64,000 nucleotides of DNA from Pseudomonadota bacterium (GTDB lineage Bacteria; Pseudomonadota; Alphaproteobacteria; Rhizobiales; Xanthobacteraceae): assembly GCA_023386635.1 (NCBI GenBank), contig JAEWJH010000024.1, positions 41,306 through 105,305 on the forward strand, written 5' to 3'. The position numbers and the translations under genes were made by a program. The notes beneath the pieces are model-generated. The model saw only the letters and a program-made list of their open reading frames with translations. It made no database searches and was not told where the DNA came from. Below, one piece after another: positions 62,790 through 64,000 of the stretch. Within the stretch, counting starts at the first letter, position 1. Every line of letters starts with the position of its first letter.

Positions 62790-63590
62790 TTGCGGCGTAG
62801 CCTGAACTGGATTGCCGCCGTCGCGGCGCTGCTGCTGACGGCCGAGGGGTTTGTTGCATCGCCGCCCGCAAGGGCGGAGACGACGGCGACGCCCTGCCGC
62901 AATGCCTCCGACATCGCCCGCCTGAACAACCCCTTGAGCCGCGTCTCGGCCAAGCTCGCTTCCGGCCAGCCGATCACCATCGTCGCACTCGGTTCGTCGT
63001 CGACCGCGGGCGCTGGCGCGAGTTCGCCGGCCGCCAGCTATCCGAACCGGCTCGCCGCCGATCTGGTCAAGCGTTTCCCCAAGCATCCGATCCGTGTCGT
63101 CAATCGGGGCGTCAACGGCGAGGAAGCGCGCGACATGCTGGCGCGTTTCGACGAAAGCGTCGCGTCGGAGCGTCCGGATCTCGTGCTGTGGCAGGTCGGC
63201 ACCAACGCGGTGCTGCGCGATCAGCCGCTCGCCACGCAGGACACGCTGATCCATGACGGCATCGCCCGTATGAAGGCGCTCGGCGCCGACGTGGTGCTGA
63301 TCGATCCGCAATTCGCGCCGAAGGTCATCGCCAAGGCCGATGCGCCGCGGATGGTGGCGATGATCGCCGCCGCTGCGAAGAAAGAGAATGTCGATCTGTT
63401 CCAGCGCTTTGCGCTGATGCAGCGCTGGCAGGCGGACGACAAGATTCCGTTCGAGACGTTCGTCTCGGCCGACGGCCTGCACATGAACGACTGGAGCTAC
63501 GGCTGCTTCGCCAGCAATCTGGCGTCCGCGATTGCCGAAGCCGCGACCCGTCCGGTCGCCACCGTTTCCGCCACCGCCTCTTTCCGCTGA
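62790..63590 (+). CDS. SGNH-type hydrolase, second copy
   Basis: A 266-residue exported protein starting at TTG 62790; an upstream open frame overlaps the first copy. Signal peptide (about 1-27, to ARAE). All SGNH blocks are visible: ALGSSSTAGAG (Ser), NRGVNGEEARDML (Gly), VLWQVGTNAV (Asn) and SADGLHMND (Asp and His). A complete catalytic set, unlike the first copy. Confidence 0.85.
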   Translation: MRRSLNWIAAVAALLLTAEGFVASPPARAETTATPCRNASDIARLNNPLSRVSAKLASGQPITIVALGSSSTAGAGASSPAASYPNRLAADLVKRFPKHPIRVVNRGVNGEEARDMLARFDESVASERPDLVLWQVGTNAVLRDQPLATQDTLIHDGIARMKALGADVVLIDPQFAPKVIAKADAPRMVAMIAAAAKKENVDLFQRFALMQRWQADDKIPFETFVSADGLHMNDWSYGCFASNLASAIAEAATRPVATVSATASFR

Positions 63591-63683
63591 CGTAACCGCC
63601 TCGCGCTGTCGTGACAGACACCGTCTGTCGATGATGGCTCTCGCTATCCACGTCTTCGCTTGCCGAACGACGATAAGGCGTGG

Positions 63684-63706
63684 ATGCCCGCAATAAATGC
63701 GGGCAT
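63684..63706. repeat. Dispersed palindromic repeat, element A-like
   Basis: ATGCCCGCA, loop ATAAA, TGCGGGCAT, with flanks like the element at 55337-55359. Confidence 0.75.
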
Positions 63707-63740
63707 GACGGTGGAGAGAGACGGGCTCAGTCTGCCCCTT

Positions 63741-63767
63741 GACTTTCTTCCTATATGCCTATAATCC
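63741..63767 (+). promoter_or_regulatory. Candidate sigma70 promoter at the window end
   Basis: TTGACT, 15-bp gap, TATAAT. The -10 is perfect; the gap is short. Confidence 0.5.
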
Positions 63768-64000
63768 TATGTCCGTCCTGCTCGCGAGGGGCGTCATCTA
63801 GAGGCGTCTTGATGATGAGCAGCCTGCCACGCCGGAAGGCGTGGCGGGGTCGCGGGCCGGAGATTCAGCCCGGGACGATGCGGCTTTCTGCGGGCGGCGG
63901 TTCGCACCCGTCGCTCCCGGACCCCTGCGGTGGACCATACACGGGCACTACGACCCGCGATCGGCCGGAGGCACGTCAACAAGCCGCAGTTACGGAGCGC
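63768..64000 (+). other. Unassigned, possibly structured transcript leaving the window
   Basis: After the promoter, nested inverted repeats (CTGCTC / GAGCAG around TCATC / GATGA) and a hairpin CCACGCC GGAA GGCGTGG with a tetraloop are seen between 63779 and 63845. A 62-codon frame from 63814 runs off the end without protein character. It could be the head of a non-coding RNA, an RNA leader or a mobile element. Confidence 0.35.

Noticed and set aside
1..64000. tRNA, rRNA, phage integrase or insertion sequence genes
   Set aside because: None was recognised on either strand, so the accessory regions cannot be tied to a specific mobile element from this window.

Overview
The window is high-GC DNA from an alphaproteobacterium of the order Hyphomicrobiales (Rhizobiales), most likely in or near the Nitrobacteraceae/Xanthobacteraceae (Bradyrhizobium, Rhodopseudomonas or Pseudolabrys-like). 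The basis is the phoR-pst-phoU-phoB / gcrA / argD-argF-hslO block, a GcrA regulator with GANTC sites at its promoter, a formate dehydrogenase locus with DUF3305/DUF3306-type accessory genes, and many rhizobial small orphan proteins. No rRNA, tRNA, CRISPR array or intact transposase was recognised.

Region 1 (1-5.5 kb): the 3' end of a molybdopterin hydroxylase large subunit and a LysR regulator, then a decayed metallophosphatase, a repeat-bearing spacer, a small secreted protein and a WD40-cytochrome c fusion. Region 2 (5.5-17.1 kb): a molybdenum formate dehydrogenase locus. A divergent multi-cluster ferredoxin-like protein faces a run of overlapping accessory genes (lipoate/biotin ligase-like, DUF6505, DUF6352, DUF3305, DUF3306), a TorD chaperone with an N-terminal DNA-binding domain, a Tat-signal peptide protein, and the alpha, beta and gamma subunits. 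The gene order suggests a periplasmic or membrane-bound formate oxidase feeding quinone through cytochrome b. Region 3 (17.1-22.8 kb): an accessory, partly decayed stretch with a second metallophosphatase pseudogene, a chimeric ORF ending in a DNA methyltransferase-like tail, a frameshifted ferritin-like (DUF892) remnant, several small orphan genes and a cold-shock gene. The two phosphatase remnants are direct repeats flanking the formate dehydrogenase locus.

Region 4 (22.8-28 kb): signalling genes (HWE-type histidine kinase, response regulators), a 3'-truncated YeiH exporter and its divergent LysR regulator. Region 5 (28-41.3 kb): a ureide-type nitrogen catabolism locus. It holds a TetR regulator, AllH/AllG/AllF-like oxamate carbamoyltransferase subunits with the FdrA C-terminal domain split off as its own small gene, carbamate kinase, a PuuE-like deacetylase-fold hydrolase, a branched-chain-type ABC importer with a triple fusion, an acyl-CoA dehydrogenase-fold flavoprotein and an M20 carbamoylase/allantoate hydrolase. 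A shared palindromic operator-like motif lies between the -35 and -10 of both main promoters. Region 6 (41.3-47.5 kb): DUF952 and DUF3551 proteins, MarR, Gfo/Idh/MocA oxidoreductase and ferredoxin reductase, divergent from a Rieske oxygenase and an orphan ABC binding protein.

Region 7 (47.6-63.6 kb): conserved core. It contains a flippase-like membrane protein, the phosphate regulon with a Pho box before pstS, gcrA, arginine biosynthesis, Hsp33, an L,D-transpeptidase-like protein, ApaG, an OpgC-type acyltransferase and two SGNH hydrolases. The last 0.4 kb carries a dispersed palindrome and a promoter followed by a structured-looking segment that runs off the end. Short tandem duplications of 14-18 bp recur at gene edges through the window.
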